From NCBI RefSeq assembly GCF_900103125.1, contig NZ_FNJV01000006.1, positions 62,001 to 126,000 of the forward strand: a stretch of 64,000 nt of DNA. Direction: 5' to 3'. Positions within the stretch are counted from its first letter, which is position 1. The number at the start of each line of letters is the position of its first letter. Below are positions 43,605 through 52,581 of the stretch, piece by piece. The DNA is from Mucilaginibacter sp. OK268. GTDB taxonomy: Bacteria > Bacteroidota > Bacteroidia > Sphingobacteriales > Sphingobacteriaceae. Both the position numbers and the translations under genes were made by a program. Below the pieces are notes generated by a model. It saw only the letters and a program-made list of their open reading frames with translations, ran no database searches and was not told the DNA's origin.

Positions 43605-44567
43605 ATGAAAAAGAAAAGTACGCTATTGATTTTAACTGTATTTAGTTTAATGATAAGTCTCACCGGTTTTATGGGCAGTAGGGATGAAGTGCAAAACAAA
43701 GAACAACTGGGTGAGAAACTTTTTTTCGACCCGATATTGTCGCTTGATAAAACTATCAGTTGTTCATCCTGCCATAAGCCGGAATTTGCCTTTGCAGATA
43801 CCGCTACTTTTAGCTTAGGTATTAAAGGGAACCATACCACCAGAAATTCACCGGGGCTTACTAATCTGTCTGGTCGGCCACATCTTTTTTGGGATGGGCG
43901 CGCTTCCTCTTTGGAAGAGCAGGCCATGGGACCTATCACATCGGCCACAGAAATGGGCTTGTCGTTGGATGAAGCAGTTAAAAGATTAAATGATGATGTT
44001 GTTTACGCAACGGCTTTTCAAAAAGTATTTAAAGCGCCGGCCAATAAAGATAACCTGCTCAAAGCCATAGCTTCATTCGAGCGTACACTGGAAACATCAA
44101 ACAGTCCTTACGACCGGTACATCAATGGTGATGATAACGCGCTATCCGCTTCGGCGGCAAGAGGTAGACTATTGTTTATTGGTAAAGCCAACTGTAACAA
44201 CTGCCACTCGGGGGAAGACTTTACGGCCGACAGGTTTAAAAGTATCGGTCTGTACAACGGGAAGGATCTGAACGACCCGGGCCGGTCGGTGATCACCAAA
44301 AACAAAACTGAAGACGGCGAATTTAAAATCCCAAGCTTACGCAATGTGGCTGTTACCGCGCCTTATATGCATAATGGTAAGTTTAAAACCCTGCGCAGCG
44401 TGGTGGAGTATTATAATAACCCTTCGGCTATAGTTAAGGATGGTATTAACCGCGACCTCTCGCTTGATAAACCTTTAAACCTCAGCAGCAGCGAAATTGA
44501 TGACATTGTTGAATTTTTAAAAGCGCTCACCGACGACCGCTTTAAACAAAAGACCGCCGCTAATTGA
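43605..44567 (+). CDS. Di-haem cytochrome c peroxidase (MauG/CcpA family)
   Basis: This exported 320-residue protein has an N-terminal hydrophobic signal and two haem c attachment sites: CSSCH in DKTISCSSCHKPEFAFAD and CNNCH in GKANCNNCHSGEDF. It also has the family segments LGEKLFFDP near the start, HLFWDGRASSLEEQA and TAPYMHNGKFKTLRSVVEYY near the end. Such enzymes reduce periplasmic hydrogen peroxide or carry out MauG-like oxidations. It lies upstream of a TonB-dependent receptor and a DUF4397 lipoprotein gene on the same strand. Confidence 0.93.
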   Translation: MKKKSTLLILTVFSLMISLTGFMGSRDEVQNKEQLGEKLFFDPILSLDKTISCSSCHKPEFAFADTATFSLGIKGNHTTRNSPGLTNLSGRPHLFWDGRASSLEEQAMGPITSATEMGLSLDEAVKRLNDDVVYATAFQKVFKAPANKDNLLKAIASFERTLETSNSPYDRYINGDDNALSASAARGRLLFIGKANCNNCHSGEDFTADRFKSIGLYNGKDLNDPGRSVITKNKTEDGEFKIPSLRNVAVTAPYMHNGKFKTLRSVVEYYNNPSAIVKDGINRDLSLDKPLNLSSSEIDDIVEFLKALTDDRFKQKTAAN

Positions 44568-44669
44568 AAATATAATCCCCTAAATAATTAATCAGGGCAT
44601 CAGCAGGGTGCTGGCAGGTGTTTTTCGCATTGCCCAGGCCACTGCTTTGCCTTTAAACTATATTGTAAA

Positions 44670-47432
44670 ATGAAGAAAATATTACTCCTGTTTTTATTTC
44701 TTAGCCTGTACTATGGGCAAAATGTATGGGCACAAAAACGAACGGTAAGCGGTGTAGTTACATCCGCTGATGATAAAAAACCCTTGCCCGGTGTTTCGGT
44801 GACTGTAAAAGGTCTTAACCAGGGAGCTGTGACCAAAGCCGATGGCTCCTTTGAGATCGTGATACGTAATGGCAAATACCTGGTGTTTTCCTTTATTGGC
44901 TTTGAAAGCCAGGAGGTAGAAATTGACGGGATTAAAAATTTCAACATCAGTCTGAAACCGGCCGGAAATGCATTGAATGAGGTGCAGATCGTCGGATCGC
45001 GCAATGCCAACCGTACTAAACTCAACTCGGCATCACCGGTTGATGTTATTGATATAAAACCCCTGCTGGAGTCGGCTCCCCAGGTGAGCGTTACCCAGAT
45101 ATTGCAATACATATCGCCGTCTTTTCACTCAGTGAACGGCAGTAATGCGGGCGATGCAGGTTCTGCTTTAAGTTTAGCCCAATTACGCGGCCTCGGTCCG
45201 GATCAGGTGCTTGTGCTGGTTAACGGAAAGCGCCGGCATAAAAGTGCAAACGTAAACTATGGTGGCCTGGGTAATGGTTCAACCGGGTACGATCTGAACT
45301 CCATACCGACAGGGTCTATTGATCGTATTGAGATACTTCGTGACGGTGCCGCGGCACAGTACGGATCAGATGCTATTGCCGGGGTGATCAACATCGTGCT
45401 GAAGAAAAAAACAGATGATCTGGCGGTAAGCAGTACCGGAAGCACCCGCCGCCGCGGCGATGGTGCGGTAACACGAACTAATGTTAACTACGGAGTTGGT
45501 TTAGGTAACGGTGGTTACCTAAATGTTACCACCGAATATGCCACTCAGGCTATTTCGCTGCCGGCGGGTAAGGCCGATGCCGGGCTTTACAATGGTCCGA
45601 TATACGGCGGCGGCGCTAACACCCGCGGATATGATGCTATTTATACCAAAGACATTGATGATGCCATATTAAAAAGCCGTGGTATCGACCGTCATTTTTT
45701 TGATCAGCGGGCCAGCGGCTCCAATGCCGGGCAGGATGCTTTATTATTTTTTAATGCGGGTCTTCCTTTAAAAAACGCTGCTGAGCTATATGCTTTTGGT
45801 GGTATTAGCAGTCGCAATTCACAATTTACAGCTACTTATCGCCTGCCGGGTTGGACATCAAGGAATAACAATTTTATTTATCCCGATGGCTTTTTACCGG
45901 CTATGGAAAACAATATTGTGGATGAGTCAATAGCCATAGGTTTAAAAGGTAAGGTTGGCGACTGGAATGTCGATCTGTCCAATGTGTACGGTAAAAATAT
46001 TTTTGGCAACAGGGTTGATAATTCACTGAATGCCAGTTTGGGTTTAAAAAGCCCCACCAGTTTTGATGCTGGTAGTTATAACGCCAGCCAAAACACTACA
46101 GCTTTAGATTTTACCCGCTATTTTGATAAAATATTAAAAGGGCTCAACATCGCTTTCGGCGCACAACACCGGGTAGAAACCTTCCAGATCAAAGCAGGGG
46201 AGGAAGCCTCTTATTCCAAAGCCGACCAACGCACTATTGTTGATATAGATACAACCACCGGAGGCATACCTTACTTGTCAGCGGCAGGCGTTACCTCTTT
46301 GAATGGCTTATCAGCGGGCTCGCAGATCCATCTGGGTTTCAGGCCCGAGAATGCGGTTAATGTAAACCGCTCGGTAACCGCGGGCTATGCCGATGTGGAG
46401 TTGAACGTAACTAAGGAATGGTTGGTATCTGCCGCGGGCAGGGCCGAATACTTTTCGGATTTTGGTAATGTATTTACGTGGAAGGCAGCAACCCGATACA
46501 CTTTTGCACCTTGGTTAAATCTACGTGGATCTGCCAACACTGGTTTCAGAGCACCCGATCTGGCGCAGTCATATTACACCTCGGTATCTACTACCTTTCA
46601 ACAAGGGAGAGGGGTTGATATCCTGACCGCTTCAAATCAAAGTGCTGCGGCAAGGGCCCTGGGGATTCCTAAATTATCGCCCGAAAAATCAAAAGGATAT
46701 ACGATCGGACTTACCTCGGCCCCCAGCAGTAACGTGGAGTTAACTGTTGATGCGTACCTCATTAATATTGATAACCGGGTAGGTAACACAGGCAACTTTA
46801 CTGCTACTGATGCCAACCTGCCTGCCGATGTAAAAGCATTATTTCAGCAAACCGGTGCGGCACAAGCCAACTTTTTTTATAACGAATTTAGTACGCGCAC
46901 CAAAGGGATTGAGTTTACCGGCAGCTATAACGTATTGCTGAACAAAGGAAGTATCAACTTTTTATTCGGTGGTAATTTTGCCAAGAACGAAGTAACCAAA
47001 GTAAATACTCCTAAAGGTTTGGAGGCCTACAAGAACGTGATCTTGAGCCCGGGCGAACGCGCCAGGGTAACCACTAATATCCCCGGTCAAAAAATTAACC
47101 TGCAAGGTATCTACAGCATAGATAAATTTACTTTTCTGGCCCGTACCGTATACTTTGGCAGCGTTACCACGGCTACCTTATTGAGCGCTGCCGATCCACT
47201 CAACCCGGTTTATTTCTACCAGAAACTTAAACCGATATGGGTAACAGATCTGTCGGTAGGATATAGATTTACCGCCAAACTACAAGGTACCGTAGGGGTA
47301 AATAATGTATTCAATAGCCTGGGCGATTATTCCGATCCAACCATATCAGGCCTGCGTAACCCTACTGTTGTTGGTATCCAAAATGGCAGCGCGGGTATCC
47401 AGCCATTTATCAGGTTATCAGCCCATTTTTAA
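44670..47432 (+). CDS. TonB-dependent outer membrane receptor
   Basis: This 920-residue protein has a signal peptide (1-21), a carboxypeptidase regulatory-like domain (VSGVVTSADDKKPLPGVSVTVKG), a plug domain with LRGLGPDQVLVLVNGKRRH and IEILRDGAAAQYGSDAIAGVINIVLK, and a beta barrel ending with an aromatic residue (IRLSAHF). It imports a nutrient across the outer membrane with TonB energy. There is no SusD partner downstream; a DUF4397 lipoprotein is there instead. Substrate is not evident; the neighbourhood hints at redox or metal use. Confidence 0.93.
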   Translation: MKKILLLFLFLSLYYGQNVWAQKRTVSGVVTSADDKKPLPGVSVTVKGLNQGAVTKADGSFEIVIRNGKYLVFSFIGFESQEVEIDGIKNFNISLKPAGNALNEVQIVGSRNANRTKLNSASPVDVIDIKPLLESAPQVSVTQILQYISPSFHSVNGSNAGDAGSALSLAQLRGLGPDQVLVLVNGKRRHKSANVNYGGLGNGSTGYDLNSIPTGSIDRIEILRDGAAAQYGSDAIAGVINIVLKKKTDDLAVSSTGSTRRRGDGAVTRTNVNYGVGLGNGGYLNVTTEYATQAISLPAGKADAGLYNGPIYGGGANTRGYDAIYTKDIDDAILKSRGIDRHFFDQRASGSNAGQDALLFFNAGLPLKNAAELYAFGGISSRNSQFTATYRLPGWTSRNNNFIYPDGFLPAMENNIVDESIAIGLKGKVGDWNVDLSNVYGKNIFGNRVDNSLNASLGLKSPTSFDAGSYNASQNTTALDFTRYFDKILKGLNIAFGAQHRVETFQIKAGEEASYSKADQRTIVDIDTTTGGIPYLSAAGVTSLNGLSAGSQIHLGFRPENAVNVNRSVTAGYADVELNVTKEWLVSAAGRAEYFSDFGNVFTWKAATRYTFAPWLNLRGSANTGFRAPDLAQSYYTSVSTTFQQGRGVDILTASNQSAAARALGIPKLSPEKSKGYTIGLTSAPSSNVELTVDAYLINIDNRVGNTGNFTATDANLPADVKALFQQTGAAQANFFYNEFSTRTKGIEFTGSYNVLLNKGSINFLFGGNFAKNEVTKVNTPKGLEAYKNVILSPGERARVTTNIPGQKINLQGIYSIDKFTFLARTVYFGSVTTATLLSAADPLNPVYFYQKLKPIWVTDLSVGYRFTAKLQGTVGVNNVFNSLGDYSDPTISGLRNPTVVGIQNGSAGIQPFIRLSAHF

Positions 47433-47450
47433 TCATTCATCATACAAAAC

Positions 47451-48290
47451 ATGAACAAAATATATTCAATAAATAAAAAGGCGATGAATAGTACAGTTTT
47501 CATTTCGCGGTCAAAGGGATTATTATTGGCAGGAGCATTGATGCTGATCATCTCATCCTGTAAAAAAACAGATTACCTGGATATTAACGCCGCCGATAGA
47601 CCTCTACTTGCGGCACATATCAGTTTTGTGAATGCCCGCCCGGTTAGTGTAGGCATACAATTCTGGACATATACCACCCAGGTAACAAAAACGGCAGTGC
47701 CTATTAACGGAAAATCAGATTACCTGGACGCACAATTTGGCGATGTACAGATCAACTTTACTGAAGGTACTAATACCTCTTACAAGGCATCGCGCCAGTT
47801 TGGTAACAGCGCCACATTTACCAGCAGTGGTGGCCCAAATGGCCCTATAGCCAACTATTACCATACGGTGTTTGCCATTAAGAATACCAAGGCAACTGCC
47901 GATTCACTGATCCTGTTTTATGATGACCTGGCAGTACCTGCGGCAGGCAAGGCCAAGATCAGGTTTGTGAACCTGGCCCCGGGCAGTCCAAATGTTGATT
48001 TTGGGATAACCGGGCAAACTACTCTGTTTACCAATACCGCTTATGGCAGGGCTGGGGGTTCAGTTTTATCCGGAACTGGTTTCAACACCTGGTCAATAGG
48101 GCCATTTATTACTATCGACGCAGGTACGCTTAATTTCCAGGTAAGTAAAACAAGCGATCATTCGGCAGTAAGCATCCTGAATAATCAGTTGAGCAACATT
48201 AGTTTACAGGCTGGTAAAATTTATACCATTTACATCAATGGAACGCCGGGCAGCGCGACCATCGGTGCAACCATACTTACACATAATTAA
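47451..48290 (+). CDS. DUF4397-domain lipoprotein
   Basis: A lipobox, LMLIISSC, places the lipidated cysteine at residue 37 if translation starts at 47451, or at 26 from the ATG at 47484, which gives a more typical signal. The rest is beta-rich with DUF4397-type segments: ISFVNARPVSVGIQFW, KIRFVNLAPGSPNVDFGI and a C-terminal AGKIYTIYINGTPG. It starts 18 bases after the TonB receptor gene and is likely its surface or periplasmic partner. Function unknown. Confidence 0.8.
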   Translation: MNKIYSINKKAMNSTVFISRSKGLLLAGALMLIISSCKKTDYLDINAADRPLLAAHISFVNARPVSVGIQFWTYTTQVTKTAVPINGKSDYLDAQFGDVQINFTEGTNTSYKASRQFGNSATFTSSGGPNGPIANYYHTVFAIKNTKATADSLILFYDDLAVPAAGKAKIRFVNLAPGSPNVDFGITGQTTLFTNTAYGRAGGSVLSGTGFNTWSIGPFITIDAGTLNFQVSKTSDHSAVSILNNQLSNISLQAGKIYTIYINGTPGSATIGATILTHN

Positions 48291-48389
48291 AATACAGCAC
48301 ATTATATAAGTGATTTAATAGCGTGTGCTTTAAAGCCTGCCCGGTTTAGTTCCTGGCTGCTTTTAATTTATTAAGCCTTTTTTAATATC

Positions 48390-48593
48390 ATGAAAACAAA
48401 CAGTCGAAGAAGATTTATTGAAAATACCTTAATGGCAACGATAATAGCTGCGGTAGGCGACCCGATACTTATAAAAAGCACATCGGCTTCGGTTACTGGC
48501 AATCACCATTTGGTTAATGCAGATGAACTCTTAAAATTTGCACAGGTATCATCAGGGTTTGATTATAAGGTGTTAATTTTAATCAGCAAATAG
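48390..48593 (+). pseudogene. Truncated superoxide dismutase paralogue
   Basis: The 67 codons match the N-terminus of the next gene: MKTNSRRRFIENTLMATIIA parallels MKTNSRRKFIEDSFKVTVAV, and NADELLKFAQVSSGFDY parallels NADNPLKFVQAPLGFSY. It ends after GFDYKVLILISK, before any catalytic residue. It is the leftover of a tandem duplication. A short exported peptide could still be made, but nothing supports a function. Confidence 0.75.
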
Positions 48594-48647
48594 TAATATT
48601 AAGGGTAAATTAGATAAAAAGTTTAATGCCACTAAAATATCATCATT

Positions 48648-49391
48648 ATGAAAACCAATAGCCGAAGAAAATTCATAGAAGATTCGTTTAAAGTAACTGT
48701 AGCAGTTGCAGTAGGAGGTCCAATAATTTTAAATAGTGCATCGGCCCTTGCCGCCAACGAGAGTCATGATGCCAAAGTAAATGCGGATAATCCCTTAAAA
48801 TTTGTACAAGCCCCATTAGGTTTTAGTTATGCGGCGCTGGAACCCAACATAGACGCGCTGACCATGGAGATCCATTATACCAAACATCACACTGCCTATA
48901 TCAAAAATGTAAATGATGCTATTGTTGCCGAAAAACTCAATTATACATCAGAGAAGGAGTTTTTCGATAATGCTTCAAAGCTCTCTGCCAAAGCACGAAA
49001 TAATGGAGGAGGCGCCTGGAACCATAATTTCTTTTGGGCCAGCCTGAAACCCGGTACAACCAGTGGGCCTAATGGTAAAGTGAAAGATGCTATAACCAAC
49101 ACGTTTGGCAGTGTAGATAAATTCAAAGAGCTGTTTACCCAGGCGGCCTTGACCCGTTTTGGCTCGGGTTGGGCATGGTTGGTTAATGATAACGGTACTT
49201 TAAAAATAACATCTACAGCAAACCAGGATAATCCTTTATTTGATAAGGTGGAAGTTAAAGGGACGCCATTATTGGCCCTGGATGTTTGGGAGCACGCCTA
49301 CTATTTAAAATATCAGAATAAACGCAACGAATATATAGCCAACTGGTGGAATGTGGTTAACTGGGACGAAGTGAACAAGCGGTTGGTTTAA
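48648..49391 (+). CDS. Exported Fe/Mn superoxide dismutase
   Basis: This 247-residue enzyme converts superoxide to peroxide and oxygen. The four metal ligands are visible: His in MEIHYTKHHTAYIKN, His in AWNHNFFW, Asp and His in DVWEHAYYLKYQNKR. The N-terminus carries an SRRKF twin-arginine-type signal followed by a hydrophobic stretch, so it is probably exported folded by Tat. A truncated copy lies directly upstream. Whether it uses iron or manganese cannot be decided by eye. Confidence 0.93.
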   Translation: MKTNSRRKFIEDSFKVTVAVAVGGPIILNSASALAANESHDAKVNADNPLKFVQAPLGFSYAALEPNIDALTMEIHYTKHHTAYIKNVNDAIVAEKLNYTSEKEFFDNASKLSAKARNNGGGAWNHNFFWASLKPGTTSGPNGKVKDAITNTFGSVDKFKELFTQAALTRFGSGWAWLVNDNGTLKITSTANQDNPLFDKVEVKGTPLLALDVWEHAYYLKYQNKRNEYIANWWNVVNWDEVNKRLV

Positions 49392-49473
49392 TATTGGTGT
49401 TTTGTTATCGTACACAGGCCTTTTCTCGCAACCCTTCGACAAGTTATGCAGCCAAATTATTCATAAAGAATAT

Positions 49474-49560
49474 GTCATTGCGAGGTACGAAGCAATCTCA
49501 TCGCGTTCTCATTGGTAAGAATAGTTACGAGATTGCTTCGTCGTTCCTCCTCGCAATGAT
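49474..49560. repeat. Dispersed palindromic repeat, copy 3
   Basis: It starts GTCATTGCGAGGTACGAAGC and ends with an inverted form, GATTGCTTCG then TCCTCGCAATGAT. The ends match copies at 2041-2121 and 8566-8708. It lies between the convergent superoxide dismutase and MATE genes. Confidence 0.85.
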
Positions 49561-49572
49561 ATGATGGGGGCT

Positions 49573-49600
49573 TGTAGAGACGCAATTATGCGTCTCTACA
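49573..49600. terminator. Hairpin of the TGTAGAGACGCA repeat type
   Basis: TGTAGAGACGCA (49573-49584) pairs exactly with TGCGTCTCTACA (49589-49600) around ATTA. This palindrome type is widely dispersed in other bacterial genomes. Its place between convergent genes suits a bidirectional terminator. Confidence 0.7.
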
Positions 49601-49622
49601 TTTAAAAATAATAAACAGTTTC

Positions 49623-50969
49623 TTAGATTGGTTTTGCCCTGAATTTTAGTATCGGGCTTTTTAACATCCAAAGCGTAATTAATATAACCAGGAGCTCAAT
49701 ACACGCGCTGCCCCAAAAAATGCTGTTAACGCCAAAAAATACAGGAAGTATTAATGTTGCCGGGAGATAAAAGAACAGCTGCCGGAGAATAGCTAGTTGA
49801 CTTGCCTTTTTTGCCTGATTAATAGCAGGGAAATAAGCCAGGGCCATTACAATGACCGGTAGAAATGGTAACACTGATAGGTAAATACGCAGATTTAAAA
49901 TATGTACTGCTGATAAAACCACATGAGGAACCATCCATGCCCATAATACATTAGGGAAAAACAGCGCGACAATCCAAAATGGCAAGACGATCACAATACC
50001 GGCAGTGATAGCGATCAGTAGTGATTTTTTTGCTCTTGAAATATTTCCGGCGCCATAGTTTATGCCGGCTACGGGCTGCAGACCCCGCATCAAGCCAAAC
50101 AGGGGCGTTAACAAGAGCAAATAAAAACGGTTCACGATGGTGTAAAAAAGTAGGTCCTGCTGGGTACCATACCTGGAAATAGCCTGCAATATCAGCATAC
50201 TTTGTATGACCGACATGATAGAAAATAGCATTTCGGGAAAGCCCAATGTTATTATTTTTTTAGCTACGATTTTGGTTGGTTTTAAGGAATACCATTGATC
50301 CCGGAAGATACTTTTGTTGCGGGCAAAATAAATGAGCCCCATGGCCGAGTAAATAAACATGGCCGTATTGGTGGCCCAGGCCGCTCCGGCTACGCCTCCG
50401 TGCAGAACGAGGATGAAAACAGGTTTTAATATAATGTCGATCAGGAGCCCAATGCCGATCATACAGGCGGCGGTTTTCATTTTCCCTTCGCCCCGGATAA
50501 GCATATTCGCAGAAAACCCATGGATCCAGAATACCGAACCTATTAACGTCACCTTGAAATAACTGGCTGCTATAGTAACCAGTCCGCCTTTAGCACCCAT
50601 CAATGCAAGTAGGTTTTCGGCAAAGAGATAAGCTGGTATGGCAAAAAGTGCCGCGCAAACAATGGATAATATATTCAAATTTCCAAACAGCTGTTTAAGC
50701 TTTGCAGAATCATTAGCACCCAGCCAAATGCTAAGCGCCGCCGAAGCACCCGTACCGATCAACCGGCCAAAGCCCATTACAATTTGCGACAAGGGGTAAG
50801 CCAAGCCAACGGCAGCCAAAGCTTGCGGGCCAACCAAGCGCCCAACCAGCAAAGCATCCAGAAAATTGTTCAAGCCGTATAGTACAATAGCAGCCACGGC
50901 CGGCCAGGAGGTTTGCCACATGACCTTACGCAGGTTCATGGAGAGTATGAAGTCTTTTCGGTTATCCAT
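49623..50969 (-). CDS. MATE-family efflux transporter
   Basis: This 448-residue membrane protein has about 12 hydrophobic helices in two similar halves, typical of MATE exporters. The first half contains GLNNFLDALLVGRLVGPQAL and AVGLAYPLSQIVMGFGRLIG, the second GFPEMLFSIMSVIQSMLI. It exports cationic drugs or metabolites using an Na+ or proton gradient. It lies just downstream of the siderophore cluster on the same strand, separated by a large palindrome, so a role in siderophore export is possible but not shown. Confidence 0.9.
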   Translation of the reverse strand: MDNRKDFILSMNLRKVMWQTSWPAVAAIVLYGLNNFLDALLVGRLVGPQALAAVGLAYPLSQIVMGFGRLIGTGASAALSIWLGANDSAKLKQLFGNLNILSIVCAALFAIPAYLFAENLLALMGAKGGLVTIAASYFKVTLIGSVFWIHGFSANMLIRGEGKMKTAACMIGIGLLIDIILKPVFILVLHGGVAGAAWATNTAMFIYSAMGLIYFARNKSIFRDQWYSLKPTKIVAKKIITLGFPEMLFSIMSVIQSMLILQAISRYGTQQDLLFYTIVNRFYLLLLTPLFGLMRGLQPVAGINYGAGNISRAKKSLLIAITAGIVIVLPFWIVALFFPNVLWAWMVPHVVLSAVHILNLRIYLSVLPFLPVIVMALAYFPAINQAKKASQLAILRQLFFYLPATLILPVFFGVNSIFWGSACIELLVILITLWMLKSPILKFRAKPI

Positions 50970-50993
50970 TATAATCTACCTAAACACAAGAGG

Positions 50994-51188
50994 AATCGCT
51001 TTTAAATAGGTGGCACCTACGGAGCCAACATTTTTCTATATTTTATCATCTACAAACACGTTACTCCTCTGGAGTTTAACGAACGGTACAAATGAAACTC
51101 CGGAGGAGTAACATGTTTGTAGGCGGAACACATTCTTTTTAAAGGCTCCGGCAGGTGCCTCCTATCAACTATTGATTTAAAAGCGATT
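50994..51188. repeat. Large imperfect palindrome (195 bases)
   Basis: The ends AATCGCTTTTAAAT (50994-51007) and ATTTAAAAGCGATT (51175-51188) are exact reverse complements. Inside, GGCACCTACGGAGCC pairs with GGCTCCGGCAGGTGCC and TACTCCTCTGGAGTTT-like arms pair again around the centre. The whole could fold into one long hairpin between the MATE and monooxygenase genes. It resembles a MITE or other dispersed repeat. Confidence 0.8.
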
Positions 51189-51196
51189 TTCCTGAC

Positions 51197-52486
51197 CTAA
51201 ATACTAAACTGCTGAAAGGCAATTCGTTCTTCTACTTTATAAATTTCTTTGCCGGCAACCTGGTTAATGATACATGAATTGCGGTAGGCACCCATTCCTA
51301 AATCGGGGGTTACAAAACCGTGGGTATGCAATTCGGCGTTTTGCACAAAGATCTCATCGCCGTTGACATCAATACTGTAATTGCGTTTTACATCAAAAAG
51401 ACCATCTTCATTAATAGCAATGCGTTGTTGAATACCGTTGATGAATGCCGGGGTGTTATACTTATATCCCGTTGCCAGGATCACATAATCGGCCTGGTGT
51501 GTAAAGGTTTGCTGTTGTTGTACATGTGTAAATTGCAGCTCATTCGAATCATCCTGATTTATTGTAATGCCATCCAGTTGGGAATTGGGGCGCAGTTGCA
51601 CATTTAAAGGCGCATCATCAACACTCATTTCATAAAGGGTATCAAATATCTGGTTGATGAGCTCAAAGTTGATGCCCTTGTACAATGGCGGTTGTTTGGC
51701 CAATACTGCCTTTCGTTTTTCCGCGGGCATGTTATGAAAATAATCTACATACTCGGGTGAGGTTAGCTCCAGGGTCAGTTTTGCGTATTCCATCGGGAAA
51801 AACCTATCCGGGCGGCTAAACCAGCTGAGTTGCAAACCATCCTCGGTATAAGGTAGCAGATCCTGAAAAACTTCGGCAGCACTTTGCCCGGAGCCAATTA
51901 TCGCTACCGATCTGCCCTGTAGAATGTCAGCCTTTTTATATAGATAATTAGAAGTATGCAGAATGTTGGGTGATTGAATATCCTTCATAAAATCGGGATA
52001 ACGGGGTTCTGTACCGGTACCTAACACTATTTTTTCGGCGTAGTAAACCTCGGGTTGGCTAGTTAAGCTATTAGTAACCTTAATTTTATAGTGTTTTGCA
52101 GTTTCAATGTATTCAATCGCCTCCACCGATCTGGAGAACAGGCAGCTGGATAATTGCGCGGCTACCCATTTACAATAAACATTATACTCCTTACGCAGAA
52201 TAAAGAAGTTTTCGCGGATAAAAAACTTATAAAGCCGGTTGGTTTCCTTTAAGAAATTAAGGAAACTATAACGGCTGGTTGGGTCGGCCATGGTCACCAG
52301 GTCGGCCATAAAGGGCACCTGTAAAGTGGCATTGCTGAGCATTAAGCCCGGGTGCCAGTCAAAAGCCGGCGAACGGTCCAGGAACAGGGTAGTCAGTTCG
52401 TCTACCGGCTCTGTTAACGCAGCAAGTCCCAAATTAAACGGGCCAATACCAATGCCGATCAGATTGTATATTTTTTTAGTCTTCAA
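51197..52486 (-). CDS. Siderophore N-hydroxylating monooxygenase (SidA/IucD/PvdA type)
   Basis: This 429-residue flavoenzyme hydroxylates the side-chain amine of a diamine or amino acid to make a hydroxamate. The FAD motif GIGIGPFNLGLAAL is at residues 12-25, the NADPH motif VAIIGSGQSAAEVF lies in the middle, and the LATGYKY signature is near residue 340. It is the last biosynthetic gene of the cluster with the decarboxylase and the IucA/IucC fusion. With a decarboxylase present, the substrate is probably cadaverine or putrescine rather than lysine. Confidence 0.92.
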   Translation of the reverse strand: MKTKKIYNLIGIGIGPFNLGLAALTEPVDELTTLFLDRSPAFDWHPGLMLSNATLQVPFMADLVTMADPTSRYSFLNFLKETNRLYKFFIRENFFILRKEYNVYCKWVAAQLSSCLFSRSVEAIEYIETAKHYKIKVTNSLTSQPEVYYAEKIVLGTGTEPRYPDFMKDIQSPNILHTSNYLYKKADILQGRSVAIIGSGQSAAEVFQDLLPYTEDGLQLSWFSRPDRFFPMEYAKLTLELTSPEYVDYFHNMPAEKRKAVLAKQPPLYKGINFELINQIFDTLYEMSVDDAPLNVQLRPNSQLDGITINQDDSNELQFTHVQQQQTFTHQADYVILATGYKYNTPAFINGIQQRIAINEDGLFDVKRNYSIDVNGDEIFVQNAELHTHGFVTPDLGMGAYRNSCIINQVAGKEIYKVEERIAFQQFSI

Positions 52487-52502
52487 TTGTACTTTTTTTA
52501 TT

Positions 52503-52562
52503 AGAGTCAGGAAACAAGAGCCAGAAATTGAGACCGTTTTACATATCTTGTTTCTTGACTCT
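52503..52562. repeat. Inverted repeat between siderophore genes
   Basis: The 17-base arms at 52503-52519 and 52546-52562 (GAGTCAGGAAACAAG and CTTGTTTCTTGACTC) are complementary with one mismatch. Related CTTGACTCT-type sequence appears near 7270. It can form a hairpin within the siderophore operon and may tune relative expression. Confidence 0.6.
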
Positions 52563-52581
52563 TATCTCTTGATTCTTTCTC

